A DNA stretch of 27,030 nt, taken from NCBI GenBank assembly GCA_024278555.1, contig JAJRSX010000055.1, positions 1-27,030 of the forward strand, in the 5' to 3' direction. How positions within the stretch are numbered: position 1 is the first letter of the stretch; the number at the start of each line of letters is the position of its first letter. Of this stretch, positions 8,398 to 14,984 are shown in pieces. The DNA is from a bacterium. GTDB lineage: Bacteria; CG2-30-53-67; CG2-30-70-394. The notes beneath the pieces were generated by a model, which did no database searches, was not told the origin of the DNA, and saw only the letters and a program-made list of their open reading frames with translations. The position numbers were made by a program, and so were the translations under genes.

Positions 8398-8420
8398 GGA
8401 CGTCCGGGGACGTCCGGGGA
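8398..8420. repeat. Tandem GGACGTCCGG duplication
   Basis: The decamer GGACGTCCGG occurs twice back to back and is followed by GGA. Each unit contains the palindrome GGACGTCC. This is probably replication slippage inside repetitive DNA. Confidence 0.6.
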
Positions 8421-8427
8421 GCGAGTG

Positions 8428-8456
8428 GGCCAGGAAGGCCGGGGCTCACCACAGAG
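8428..8456 (+). repeat. Dispersed repeat module, GGCCAGGAAGGCC/CACCACAGAG
   Basis: 28 of 29 bases match the reverse complement of 2811-2839. In this copy the CACCACAGAGA string continues into the 96-bp structured repeat instead of into CACAGAGG, so the repeat appears interrupted at that point. Confidence 0.7.
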
Positions 8457-8541
8457 ATGGGATGAGGAGGCCGCTCTCCTCGCGAGCTCAGGTTCTAACC
8501 TGGCTCAATGCTAACCACGGGCTCGGAGCCCACAAGCAAAG
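8446..8541 (+). repeat. 96-bp structured repeat, copy 1 (no ORF attached)
   Basis: This segment is identical to 26903-26998 except for A/G at 8453/26910. It can form three successive hairpins. H1 is GAGGAG with CTCCTC around a 6-base loop (8464-8481). H2 is GAGCTCAGGTT with AACCTGGCTC, with one bulged base (8484-8506). H3 is GGGCT with AGCCC (8519-8531). In copy 2 the identical bases run to within three bases of the end of the ribosome binding site of an ORF. Here the ORF is missing and a TGGGGTCA array follows at once. It is best read as the end of a mobile or RNA-structured element; the class is undetermined. Confidence 0.85.
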
Positions 8542-8610
8542 TGGGGTCACATTGGGGTCATCACATTGGGGTCAGGCTTGCAAACTTGCAAGTTTGCAAG
8601 CCTGACCCCA
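8542..8610. repeat. TGGGGTCA array ending in a 44-bp perfect palindrome
   Basis: TGGGGTCA occurs at 8542, 8553 and 8567. The third copy opens a perfect inverted repeat at 8567-8610 whose half begins TGGGGTCAGGCTTGCAAACT. TGGGGTCA/TTGCAAG strings of this sort resemble REP-type palindromes linked to REP-associated tyrosine transposases in proteobacteria (resemblance from memory, not searched). No transposase gene is present in the window. The palindrome is about 100 bases before the comM start and could form a cruciform or an mRNA hairpin. Confidence 0.8.
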
Positions 8611-8704
8611 GGGGAGCTCCCCGACGCCCTTGCAATCGGCGGCCACCTCGGCGAGCCTCGCGGTGGCCCGTTGGGTCGGCCCAGGAGGGCCGGCGGTGGC
8701 TCAT

Positions 8705-8711
8705 GGAGGAG
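8705..8711 (+). promoter_or_regulatory. Ribosome binding site fixing a GTG start for comM
   Basis: GGAGGAG five bases before GTG 8717. The conserved ComM N-terminus (LARAVSATPVGVDAHP) begins exactly at this GTG, while the in-frame ATG at 8630 lies upstream in repetitive, unconserved sequence. Confidence 0.85.
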
Positions 8712-8716
8712 CTGGA

Positions 8717-10237
8717 GTGCTTGCACGCGCGGTCTCCGCCACCCCGGTGGGGGTGGACGCCCACCCGATTGAGGTGGAGGTCGATATCGCCCGGGGGCTC
8801 CCGGCGATGAACACCGTGGGGCTTCCCGACGCGGCGGTGAAGGAGAGCCGTGACCGGGTGAAGGCGGCGATCTCCAACAGCGGCTTTCCCTTTCCCGAGG
8901 GGCGGATCACCGTCAACCTCGCCCCCGCCGACCTGCGCAAGGAGGGGGCGCGCTTCGACCTGCCGGTCGCCCTGGCGGTGATCGCCGCCGGTCGCCACCT
9001 CCCCAAGGGGGCGCTCTCCGGCTGGCTGATCCTCGGCGAGTTGGCCCTCGACGGGCGGGTGAAGGCGGTGCGCGGCTGTCTGTCGGCGGCCCTGTGGGCA
9101 CGCGACGCCGGCCACCACCGGCTGATGGTCCCCGCCGCCAACGCCACCGAGGCGGCGGTGGTCGCGGGGGTGGAGGTGGTGGGGGTGGACTCGCTTACCC
9201 AGGCGGCGGCGGTAGTCGCCGGGGAGGTGGTTGTCCCCCCGGTCACGGTGGATGTGGCGAGCCTCTTCCAGTCGGCCGCCACCGGCGAGGTCGACCTCGC
9301 CGAGGTGGCGGGACAGACCGCGGCGAAGCGCGCCCTGGAGATCGCCGCCGCCGGCGGCCACAACCTCCTGATGGTGGGGCCGCCGGGGAGCGGCAAGACC
9401 ATGCTCGCCCGCCGCCTCCCCACCCTCCTGCCGCCGATGTCCGTGGAGGAGGCGGTGGAGACGACCCGCATCCACTCGGTCCACGGCTCCCTGGCGCCCG
9501 GCTCCGGCCTCATCACCCGCCGCCCCTTCCGCGCTCCGCACCACTCGATCTCCGACGCCGGTCTGGTGGGCGGCGGCACCATCCCCCACCCAGGCGAGGT
9601 GTCCCTGGCGCACAACGGCGTCCTCTTCCTCGACGAGCTCCCCGAGTTCCACCGCCACGTCCTCGAGGTCCTGCGCCAGCCCCTGGAGGAGGGGGAGATC
9701 TGCGTTGCTCGGGCCACCGGGGCGCTCACCTTCCCCGCCCACTGCACCCTGGTGGCGGCGATGAACCCGTGCCCGTGCGGCTTCTCGGGCGACCCGGCCC
9801 ACGAGTGCCTGTGCACCCCGGCGCAGGTGCGCAAGTACCTCGGCCGCCTCTCCGGACCGCTTCTCGACCGCATCGACCTGCATGTGGAGGTGGCGGCGCA
9901 ACGGTACGCGGCCCTCAAGGAGACCGGCGGGGAGGGCTCGGCCGCGGTGCGCGAACGGGTCATCGCCGCCCGGCGCCGGCAGGAGAGGCGACGCTCGGAG
10001 AGCGGCGCCCACTGCAACGCCCACCTCGGGCCGCAAGCCCTGGGCCGCTTTTGCCAACCCCCGGCGGCGGCCGAGACCCTCATCGCCACCGCGGTGGACC
10101 GCCTCGGCCTCTCCGCCCGCTCGGTCACCCGGGTCTTGAAGGTGGCACGGACCATCGCCGACCTCGCCGGCCGCGACGATCTGGAGACCGGGGACGTCGC
10201 CGAGGCCCTCCACTACCGCACCCTCGACCACCCGTGA
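8717..10237 (+). CDS. comM: ComM/YifB-family AAA+ ATPase (Mg-chelatase-like)
   Basis: A 506-residue cytoplasmic protein of the YifB/ComM family. In naturally competent bacteria, ComM is a hexameric helicase that promotes branch migration during integration of transformed DNA. The N-terminal Lon-like substrate domain (about 20-170) contains the hallmark EVEVDIARGLPA and GLPDAAVKESRDRV. The AAA+ core has Walker A GPPGSGKT (221-228), Walker B VLFLDEL (302-308) and the insert RAPHHSISDAGLVGG (272-286). A cysteine cluster, NPCPCGF and CLC (350-366), precedes the arginine-finger segment SGPLLDRIDLHVEV, and a Mg_chelatase_C helical domain ends the protein. The length equals the family norm with the GTG start. 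Presence of comM alone does not prove competence, because non-competent bacteria also carry it. Confidence 0.95.
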   Translation: MLARAVSATPVGVDAHPIEVEVDIARGLPAMNTVGLPDAAVKESRDRVKAAISNSGFPFPEGRITVNLAPADLRKEGARFDLPVALAVIAAGRHLPKGALSGWLILGELALDGRVKAVRGCLSAALWARDAGHHRLMVPAANATEAAVVAGVEVVGVDSLTQAAAVVAGEVVVPPVTVDVASLFQSAATGEVDLAEVAGQTAAKRALEIAAAGGHNLLMVGPPGSGKTMLARRLPTLLPPMSVEEAVETTRIHSVHGSLAPGSGLITRRPFRAPHHSISDAGLVGGGTIPHPGEVSLAHNGVLFLDELPEFHRHVLEVLRQPLEEGEICVARATGALTFPAHCTLVAAMNPCPCGFSGDPAHECLCTPAQVRKYLGRLSGPLLDRIDLHVEVAAQRYAALKETGGEGSAAVRERVIAARRRQERRRSESGAHCNAHLGPQALGRFCQPPAAAETLIATAVDRLGLSARSVTRVLKVARTIADLAGRDDLETGDVAEALHYRTLDHP

Positions 10238-10389
10238 GGGGGTCGGGCCGCCGGAAGCCCGTCTCCCCCTCGCCATGACGCCTCTGTCTCGGACAACAAA
10301 CATCTGTTTAGTCGGGCAAGGCCCACTACGATGGTTCCAAGCCAATGGGCATCCCGCCCGGCACACGCCACAACCATCAGGAGGCAGCC

Positions 10390-10614
10390 ATGCCCCACAT
10401 CACCTGTACCCTCGACCCCATCTCCTTCAAAGACGTGCACGATCTGAAGCACCACCCCTCCATCCACGAGGGGACGGGCGAAGATCAGCTCACCGTCTAC
10501 TTCGAGAACAAGAAGAACCGCGACGCCTACCTCGCCACCCCCACGGAGCATCCGTGCGGCGACATCGGCATCGACCGCTCCAACCTCACCGAGGACTGGA
10601 TCGACAACGGCTAG
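10390..10614 (+). CDS. Small conserved-looking protein of unknown function (74 residues)
   Basis: The ATG at 10390 is preceded by AGGAGG at 5-base spacing, a near-ideal ribosome binding site, which favours it over the in-frame ATG at 10345. The product is hydrophilic and acidic, with no signal peptide or membrane span. It starts MPHITCTLDPISFKDVHDL, has a central LTVYFENKKNRDAYL segment predicted as strand then helix, and ends ENLT-like then DWIDNG. It contains Cys6 and Cys55 and several histidines (HDLKHHPSIHE). I do not recognise the family. It stands alone between comM and the convergent LOG gene, with a 9-bp-stem hairpin just downstream. The composition, ribosome site and terminator-like hairpin argue that it is expressed. 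Confidence 0.78.
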   Translation: MPHITCTLDPISFKDVHDLKHHPSIHEGTGEDQLTVYFENKKNRDAYLATPTEHPCGDIGIDRSNLTEDWIDNG

Positions 10615-10636
10615 AGGGCGGCGCCGGACCGTGGAG

Positions 10637-10662
10637 ACGGTGCGCTGCGCTTGGCGCACCGT
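10637..10662. terminator. Hairpin between convergent genes, possible bidirectional terminator
   Basis: ACGGTGCGC pairs perfectly with GCGCACCGT over 9 bp around an 8-base loop, and the right arm is followed by TTGC. It lies 22 bases after the small-protein stop and 50 bases beyond the LOG gene stop. The T-tract is poor, so termination is uncertain. The core is a second copy of the GGTGCGCC repeat at 2679-2705. Confidence 0.5.
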
Positions 10663-10711
10663 TTGCTAACGAAGCCGGTGGGTGGCGGCGGCCTGCCGTC
10701 GCCACCCAACC

Positions 10712-11380
10712 CTACCGCCGCCGCCGGTCGCCCTCGATCGGGGCGGTGGTTGCCTGGTGGTGGGCGGTAAGGATGCGCACCACCTCGTCGGGGTCGTCGA
10801 CGAGCTGGAGGAGGGCGACGTCGTCGCTGCCGATGCAGCCGTGGGCGAGGAGCGTCACCTTGAGCCAGGCCAGCAGCCCCTGCCAGTAGTCGGAGCCGTA
10901 GAGGAGGATCGGGAAGCGGCGGATCTTGCCCGTCTGTACCAGGGTGAGCGCCTCGAAGAGCTCATCCAGGGTACCGAAGCCGCCGGGGAAGATGACGAAG
11001 CCGATGGCGTACTTCACGAACATCAGCTTGCGGACAAAGAAGTAGTGGAAGGTGAGGGAGAGGTCCTGGTAGGTGTTCGCCGCCTGCTCGTGGGGGAGGG
11101 CGATGTTCAGCCCCACCGAGGTGGCGGCGCCTGCCTCGGCGCCACGGTTCGCCCCCTCCATGATCCCCGGGCCGCCGCCGGTGATCACCGCCAGCCCCGC
11201 CTCCCCGAGCCGCTCGCCCACCGCCTGCGCCGCCTGGTAATAGGGGGAGTCCCGGCCGAGACGGGCGGAGCCGAAGACGGTGACCGCCGGGCCGAGCCCC
11301 TGGAGGGTCTCGAAGCCGTCCACCAGCTCCGACTGGATGCGGAAGATCCGCCACGTCTCCGAGCTCCGTAGGTCCTCCAT
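10712..11380 (-). CDS. LOG-family nucleoside 5'-monophosphate phosphoribohydrolase
   Basis: A 222-residue Rossmann-fold protein of the TIGR00730/LOG (lysine decarboxylase-like) family. Characterised members split the N-glycosidic bond of cytokinin ribotides or of purine nucleotides such as AMP, so a role in nucleotide salvage or housekeeping is likely. The two family signatures are clear: GGGPGIMEGANRGA at 68-81 and PGGFGTLDELFE at 132-143, which contribute the catalytic Arg/Glu and the phosphate-binding loop. The opening VTVFGSAR strand (33-40) is also typical. The N-terminal extension RIFRIQSELVDGFETL is found in the longer subgroup. The start ATG 11380 has only a weak AGGG upstream. The historical 'lysine decarboxylase' label should not be used. 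Confidence 0.92.
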   Translation of the reverse strand: MEDLRSSETWRIFRIQSELVDGFETLQGLGPAVTVFGSARLGRDSPYYQAAQAVGERLGEAGLAVITGGGPGIMEGANRGAEAGAATSVGLNIALPHEQAANTYQDLSLTFHYFFVRKLMFVKYAIGFVIFPGGFGTLDELFEALTLVQTGKIRRFPILLYGSDYWQGLLAWLKVTLLAHGCIGSDDVALLQLVDDPDEVVRILTAHHQATTAPIEGDRRRR

Positions 11381-11416
11381 CGTCTATTACCCTAATTCAG
11401 GTGGATGAGCCCGATG

Positions 11417-11503
11417 GGAACACGAAGACACGAAGGGGGGAAGACACGAAAAGTCTTGATGGAGTTTTTTCGTGTTATTCAAAATTTCGTGTCTTCGTGT
11501 TCC
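11417..11503. repeat. 18-bp perfect inverted repeat, ACACGAAGACACGAA type
   Basis: GGAACACGAAGACACGAA at 11417-11434 is exactly complementary to 11486-11503, with 51 bases between. An extra GAAGACACGAAAAG lies inside. Such CACGAAGACACGAAG strings are another widespread intergenic repeat type and yield NTKTRRGEDTK-like spurious peptides. It lies between the LOG start and the MscS stop, both on the minus strand, and might act as a weak transcript hairpin. The region has a noticeably lower GC content than its neighbours. Confidence 0.7.
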
Positions 11504-11574
11504 TGTTTTGCTGGATTCCTCCAGCTTTGCTGAACTGGCAGGATAGGCAGTTCCGCTGGCGGGCGGTGCATCGC

Positions 11575-12417
11575 CTACGCGGCGTTCTCCGTCTGGAAGA
11601 GGTGGACGTCGGTCTGCGGGTAGGGGATCGAGCAGCCCGCCTGCTCCAGGGCCTCCTTGAGCCGTCGGTTGAGGTCACACCGTAGCCCCCAATAGTCGGC
11701 CCGCTTGCACCACGGCCGGACCACGAAGTTCACCGACGAGTCGGCGAGTTCGCCCACGGCCACGAAGGGGGCGGGGTCGGCGAGGATCCGGTCGTCCGCC
11801 CGCAAGACCTTCTCGATGGTCTCCTGAACCAGGCTCAGGTCGTCGTCGTAGGAGACCCCCATCACCAGGTCGATGCGGCGGGTGTCGTTCGCCGCGTAGT
11901 TCTTGATGGTGGTGCCGTACACGGAGGAGTTGGGGACGATGATGCGCACGTTGTCCGGGGTGTTCATGGTGGTGGAGAAGAGGCCGATCTCGGCAACCGA
12001 GCCGGCCACCCCGCCCACCTCCACGAAGTCACCCATGCGGAAGGGGCGGAAGATGAGGAGCATCACCCCGGAGGCGAAGTTGGTGAGGGTCCCCTGCAAT
12101 GCCAGGCCCACGGCGAGACCGGCGGCACCGAGGAGGGCGATCACCGAGGTGGTCTGGATCCCGAAGAGGCCGAGGCAGGCGACCACCACGAAGGTGACGA
12201 TCAGGTAGTAGACCATCCCCGAGAGGAAGGGGATGAGGGTCGGGTCGAGGCGGGTGCGACCGAGGGTACGGCGCATGGAGCGGCGTACCGTCTTGGCGAC
12301 GATGCTCCCCACGAACAGCAGCGCGATCGCCCCCACCACCCGGATCCCCCAGGTGGAGAGGAGCTCGGTGAGGGCGGCGATCACGCCGGAGAGGTCGAGG
12401 TTGGTGAGGGCGTCCAT
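11575..12417 (-). CDS. Small-conductance mechanosensitive channel, MscS family
   Basis: A 280-residue inner-membrane channel that opens under membrane tension to release solutes on hypo-osmotic shock. Three transmembrane segments are seen: about 25-43, 65-87 and the pore-lining TM3 92-121. TM3 has the MscS glycine/alanine pattern (LLGAAGLAVGLALQGTLTNF) and leads into FRPFRMGDFVEVGGVAGSV, the start of the beta domain. VPNSSVYG (161-168) and the alpha/beta C-terminal vestibule (to about 276) complete the E. coli MscS-type architecture and length. The ATG at 12417 has AGGAGGAG 6-8 bases upstream. It lies 170 bases downstream of the LOG gene boundary on the same strand but is separated from it by repeats. 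Confidence 0.95.
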   Translation of the reverse strand: MDALTNLDLSGVIAALTELLSTWGIRVVGAIALLFVGSIVAKTVRRSMRRTLGRTRLDPTLIPFLSGMVYYLIVTFVVVACLGLFGIQTTSVIALLGAAGLAVGLALQGTLTNFASGVMLLIFRPFRMGDFVEVGGVAGSVAEIGLFSTTMNTPDNVRIIVPNSSVYGTTIKNYAANDTRRIDLVMGVSYDDDLSLVQETIEKVLRADDRILADPAPFVAVGELADSSVNFVVRPWCKRADYWGLRCDLNRRLKEALEQAGCSIPYPQTDVHLFQTENAA

Positions 12418-12468
12418 GGTCTTCTCCTCCTGGGGGATGGGGCGGCGTTCACCGCCTGGGTGACCGAT

Positions 12469-12560
12469 CCAACCGTCCCCACCCCAACCCTCCCCCCGAG
12501 GGGGAGGGAGTACGACTTCGCCCCCTCCCTTCGGGAGGGGGCTGGGGGGAGGGTGGTTGG
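12469..12560. repeat. 92-bp multi-hairpin GC repeat element
   Basis: The outer arms CCAACC/GGTTGG enclose two perfect 9-bp hairpins: CCCTCCCCC with GGGGGAGGG (12488-12508) and CCCCCTCCC with GGGAGGGGG (12521-12541). The overall fold is clover-like. Elements with CCTCCC...GAGGGAGG arms are dispersed in many proteobacterial genomes. Located between the TIGR03545 stop and the MscS start region, it could stabilise or terminate the upstream transcript, but it has no T-tract. Confidence 0.75.
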
Positions 12561-12623
12561 AATGGGCAGGGTGTCGAGAGCTGCTCCGTGCACAGTGGAT
12601 CGAGTCCGGCGCCGACCGCCTTA

Positions 12624-14402
12624 TTAGAAGCCGGGGATCTTCAGCTTGCCCGGGAGCTTGACCCCCGGCACCCTCTTGGAGCCGCCGGGCAGGGCCGCGC
12701 GCCCCGCCTCGCCGGAGAGGTCGGTGAGCCCCTTCAGGCGGTCGCCGAGCCCCGCATCCAGGTCGCCGAGCCCCCCGAGACCGCCGGTGGCCTCGCCGAT
12801 CGGACCCTTCACCTGTTCGCCGATCGCCGACTTGAGCCTGGATTCCAGCTTCGCCGCCTGCGCCCGCGCCTCGCGCCCGACAGCATCACCCAAGAGCCGG
12901 TCGAGGTCGGAGGAGAGGCGTATGGCCGGGTCATCGAGGGTGCCGTCGATCTCCACCCGCAGGGCGAGGTGGTCGACGCCGGAGAGCGCGCGGGCGGCGA
13001 TCCCGGACCCCTCGCCCGATCCCTCGGTGGTGAGTTTGAGGCCGTCGAGCTTGGCATCACCGCCGCCGTGGAGCTGCTTGCCGGCGATGGTCAGGTGGCC
13101 CTCGCCGCCGGCGCGCCCCGCCGCCACCGCGACCGGCATGGCGCCCGCGCCGAGGGTGCAGCCGGCGAGGACGAGCCCCTCCAGGGCGACCTGCGCCGAG
13201 TCGCGCGGCCGGGTCGGATCGAGGTGGTCGAGAATGCCGCTGATCCGCGCCGCCTCCGCCCCTTTCAGGTGGTCCCCGGCGAAGGCGAAGGTGGTCGGGC
13301 GGCCGAGACGCGGCGGATCGGTGGTGAGGTCGTGGATCTCGCCGGTAAGCTTGCCGAAGTCGAGCTCCAGGGAGAGGTGGGCGGTGCGCACGAGGAGGTC
13401 GGGAAGGGGCTCGCGGTCCGGCAGGGCGATGTTCCGGCCGCCGAAGGGGGTCGGCTTCGCCGCCTCCTCCTCCTTGGCCCCCGCGCCACCGCCGAGATAC
13501 GGGGCGAGGCGGCGGTACCAGGTGAGCACCTTGTCGATGGGGTCGGCGACGCCGGGGCCGAGCAGGGTACGGGTGGCGTTCCCCAGGCCGCCGGCGGAGG
13601 GGGCGTACTTTGCCTTCAGGCGCGCGGCGTCCTTGGCCGGCGCCGCCTGCACCGCCGCCGCCTGCTCCTTGAGCCGTTGGAGGTCGGCGGTCAGGTCGGC
13701 GCGGGCGGTGCGGATCTGCGCGGCGTCGGCGCGGATCTCGTCGGCCAGCCGCTTCGCCTCTGCGGCGGTACCAATGGGATCCTGCTTCGCCCGGCCGCGC
13801 ACCGCCTCCAAGCGGCTGCGGTAGGCGGCGAGCTTGTCGGCGTCCGGCAGGGTGGCGATCCGCTCTTCCCAGCGGGCGCGGGTGGCGGCCACCTCCGCCT
13901 TCAGCTTGGCGGCCGCATCGAGGGTGTCGAGGTGCTCGCGGGCGAGGATCTCCTTCGCCGTCGGCAGCTTGGGGAGGGCGGCCGGGCCGGCCGCGCCCCC
14001 GACCTCCCCGCCCCCACCCGTCTCGGGTGCGGTCGCGCCGGGCAGCGCCCCGGAGCGCTCCCGCGGGGTGTTGAAGCGGATCGCCTCGCCGGTGAGCTCG
14101 TCGACCACCACCTTGCGCCACAACAGCGGCGCCACCTCCACGGTGGCGGCCAGCCGGCCGATCTCCACGGCGTTGGCCATCGGCGCGTCGGCGTCGGCGA
14201 CCGTGATCCCCTCCACCTCGATCCCGAGGGGCAGCAGCGAGATATCCACGTCCGCCACCTCCATCAGGGCGCCCGCCGCCTCGCTGCCGGCCGACTCGAT
14301 GGTGTGCTCGATCGCCCACGGCGCCACCAGCTTCACCCCGGCGATGAGCAGCGCCACCACCACCGCGAAGGCGACGAGACCGGGCCAACGGATCCAGCTC
14401 AT
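12624..14402 (-). CDS. TIGR03545 family envelope protein
   Basis: A 592-residue protein of unknown function. It starts MSWIRWPGLVAFAVVV, giving one N-terminal transmembrane anchor at about 8-28, followed by a large AsmA-like, presumably periplasmic body (IEVEGITVADADAPMANAVEIGRL). A long charged, Ala/Arg/Glu-rich helical stretch, probably coiled coil, covers about 160-255. The C-terminal part (330-560) is again AsmA/DUF748-like, with repeated LSLELDFGKLTGEIHDL-type strands. It ends in a Gly/Leu/Lys-rich tail. The ATG at 14402 overlaps the stop of the TIGR03546 gene (ATGA, 14399-14402) and has GGAGG 7 bases upstream, so the pair is translationally coupled. The two families are known to occur as neighbours. 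A link to envelope lipid transport is only an inference from the AsmA-like look. Confidence 0.82.
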   Translation of the reverse strand: MSWIRWPGLVAFAVVVALLIAGVKLVAPWAIEHTIESAGSEAAGALMEVADVDISLLPLGIEVEGITVADADAPMANAVEIGRLAATVEVAPLLWRKVVVDELTGEAIRFNTPRERSGALPGATAPETGGGGEVGGAAGPAALPKLPTAKEILAREHLDTLDAAAKLKAEVAATRARWEERIATLPDADKLAAYRSRLEAVRGRAKQDPIGTAAEAKRLADEIRADAAQIRTARADLTADLQRLKEQAAAVQAAPAKDAARLKAKYAPSAGGLGNATRTLLGPGVADPIDKVLTWYRRLAPYLGGGAGAKEEEAAKPTPFGGRNIALPDREPLPDLLVRTAHLSLELDFGKLTGEIHDLTTDPPRLGRPTTFAFAGDHLKGAEAARISGILDHLDPTRPRDSAQVALEGLVLAGCTLGAGAMPVAVAAGRAGGEGHLTIAGKQLHGGGDAKLDGLKLTTEGSGEGSGIAARALSGVDHLALRVEIDGTLDDPAIRLSSDLDRLLGDAVGREARAQAAKLESRLKSAIGEQVKGPIGEATGGLGGLGDLDAGLGDRLKGLTDLSGEAGRAALPGGSKRVPGVKLPGKLKIPGF

Positions 14403-14923
14403 GAGCCACCTCCGCGCACCCTGGCCACCGCCTGGTAGGCACGCCACAGCTTCGAAGCCTTGAGGAGCTGCGCGAGGCGGCTCTTTTGGACCCACGCCAG
14501 CAGGTGGTCGCGGTAGCGGCGCACCAGGACGATGGTGGCCAGGTGAACCGGCACCAGGGCGATCAGGGCGACCACCAGAGAGCCGGCGACCACCGTGTTG
14601 TTCACCCCCTCCAGGCGGCCGACCACCGTGTTGTAGAGGCCGGTCCAGAACGGATGGAGCGCCGGCGCGGTGAGGAGCGCCAGGCCGAGGTGGTGAAAGA
14701 GGGGGGCGAGGGCGAGGCCGAGGGCGGAGAAGAGTCCGAGCCCCACGAGGAAGATCGACAGGTTGACCCGCAGGCAGAGGACCAGCAGGAGGACCAGGAG
14801 GTTGTGGGCGGTGGCCAGGGGGGTGATCCCGGCGACCATGCCGAGGGCGAAGGCGAGGGCGAGCTGCGCCGGGCGCTGCTCGGAGGCGAGGGCCTTCAGG
14901 ACCTTGGCGAGGAGGCGGAGCAT
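14399..14923 (-). CDS. TIGR03546 family (DUF2062-like) membrane protein
   Basis: A 174-residue polytopic inner-membrane protein. It opens MLRLLAKVLKALASEQRPAQ, the family N-terminus, and then shows hydrophobic spans at about 22-45, 47-77, 80-100 and 118-135. The segment FALGMVAGITPLATAHNLLV carries the Gly/Pro signature of the DUF2062-like group. The C-terminus is basic and probably cytoplasmic. The start at 14923 follows the family N-terminus; the ribosome binding site there is poor, and an in-frame ATG at 14962 would add 13 basic residues, so the start is moderately uncertain. It is coupled to the TIGR03545 gene by a 4-base overlap, which suggests a stoichiometric complex. The molecular function is unknown. 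Confidence 0.85.
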   Translation of the reverse strand: MLRLLAKVLKALASEQRPAQLALAFALGMVAGITPLATAHNLLVLLLVLCLRVNLSIFLVGLGLFSALGLALAPLFHHLGLALLTAPALHPFWTGLYNTVVGRLEGVNNTVVAGSLVVALIALVPVHLATIVLVRRYRDHLLAWVQKSRLAQLLKASKLWRAYQAVARVRGGGS

Positions 14924-14984
14924 GGGGGACGTTCGCCGTTTGCGGGACCGGGGCGCTCTCACGCGCCCCGGTCCCAGCTACGGT

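Larger units (their letters stand above)
8131..8704. other. Gene-free spacer made of dispersed repeats
   Basis: No real gene is seen between the ene-reductase and comM. The stretch reads, in order, as a GCAAAGGCGCAAAG module (8160-8194), a GTCACCGGTGG segment, CCACCGCAAAGACGCC (8267-8282), a twice-repeated GGACGTCCGG (8398-8417), the GGCCAGGAAGGCC/CACCACAGAG module (8428-8456), the 96-bp structured repeat (8446-8541) and a TGGGGTCA array with a long palindrome (8542-8610). Translated peptides here (FNAKAQRG..., ARKAGAHHRD) come from repeats. Confidence 0.75.

Noticed and set aside
8140-8605. Plus-strand frames between the ene-reductase and comM
   Set aside because: They encode NAKAQRG and ARKAGAHHRD strings derived from dispersed repeats and run through the palindrome; no gene-like composition.
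8398-8610. CRISPR-like or integron attC array
   Set aside because: The repeats are few, unequal and unspaced; there are no regular spacers and no R'/R'' core sites, and no cas or integrase gene.
8567-8610. Palindrome as an intrinsic terminator of the ene-reductase gene
   Set aside because: It is 437 bases past the stop and has no T-tract on either side.
14924-14962. Upstream ATG for the TIGR03546 gene
   Set aside because: It adds a basic 13-residue leader not seen in the family, which starts MLRLL; neither start has a good ribosome site, so family length decides.
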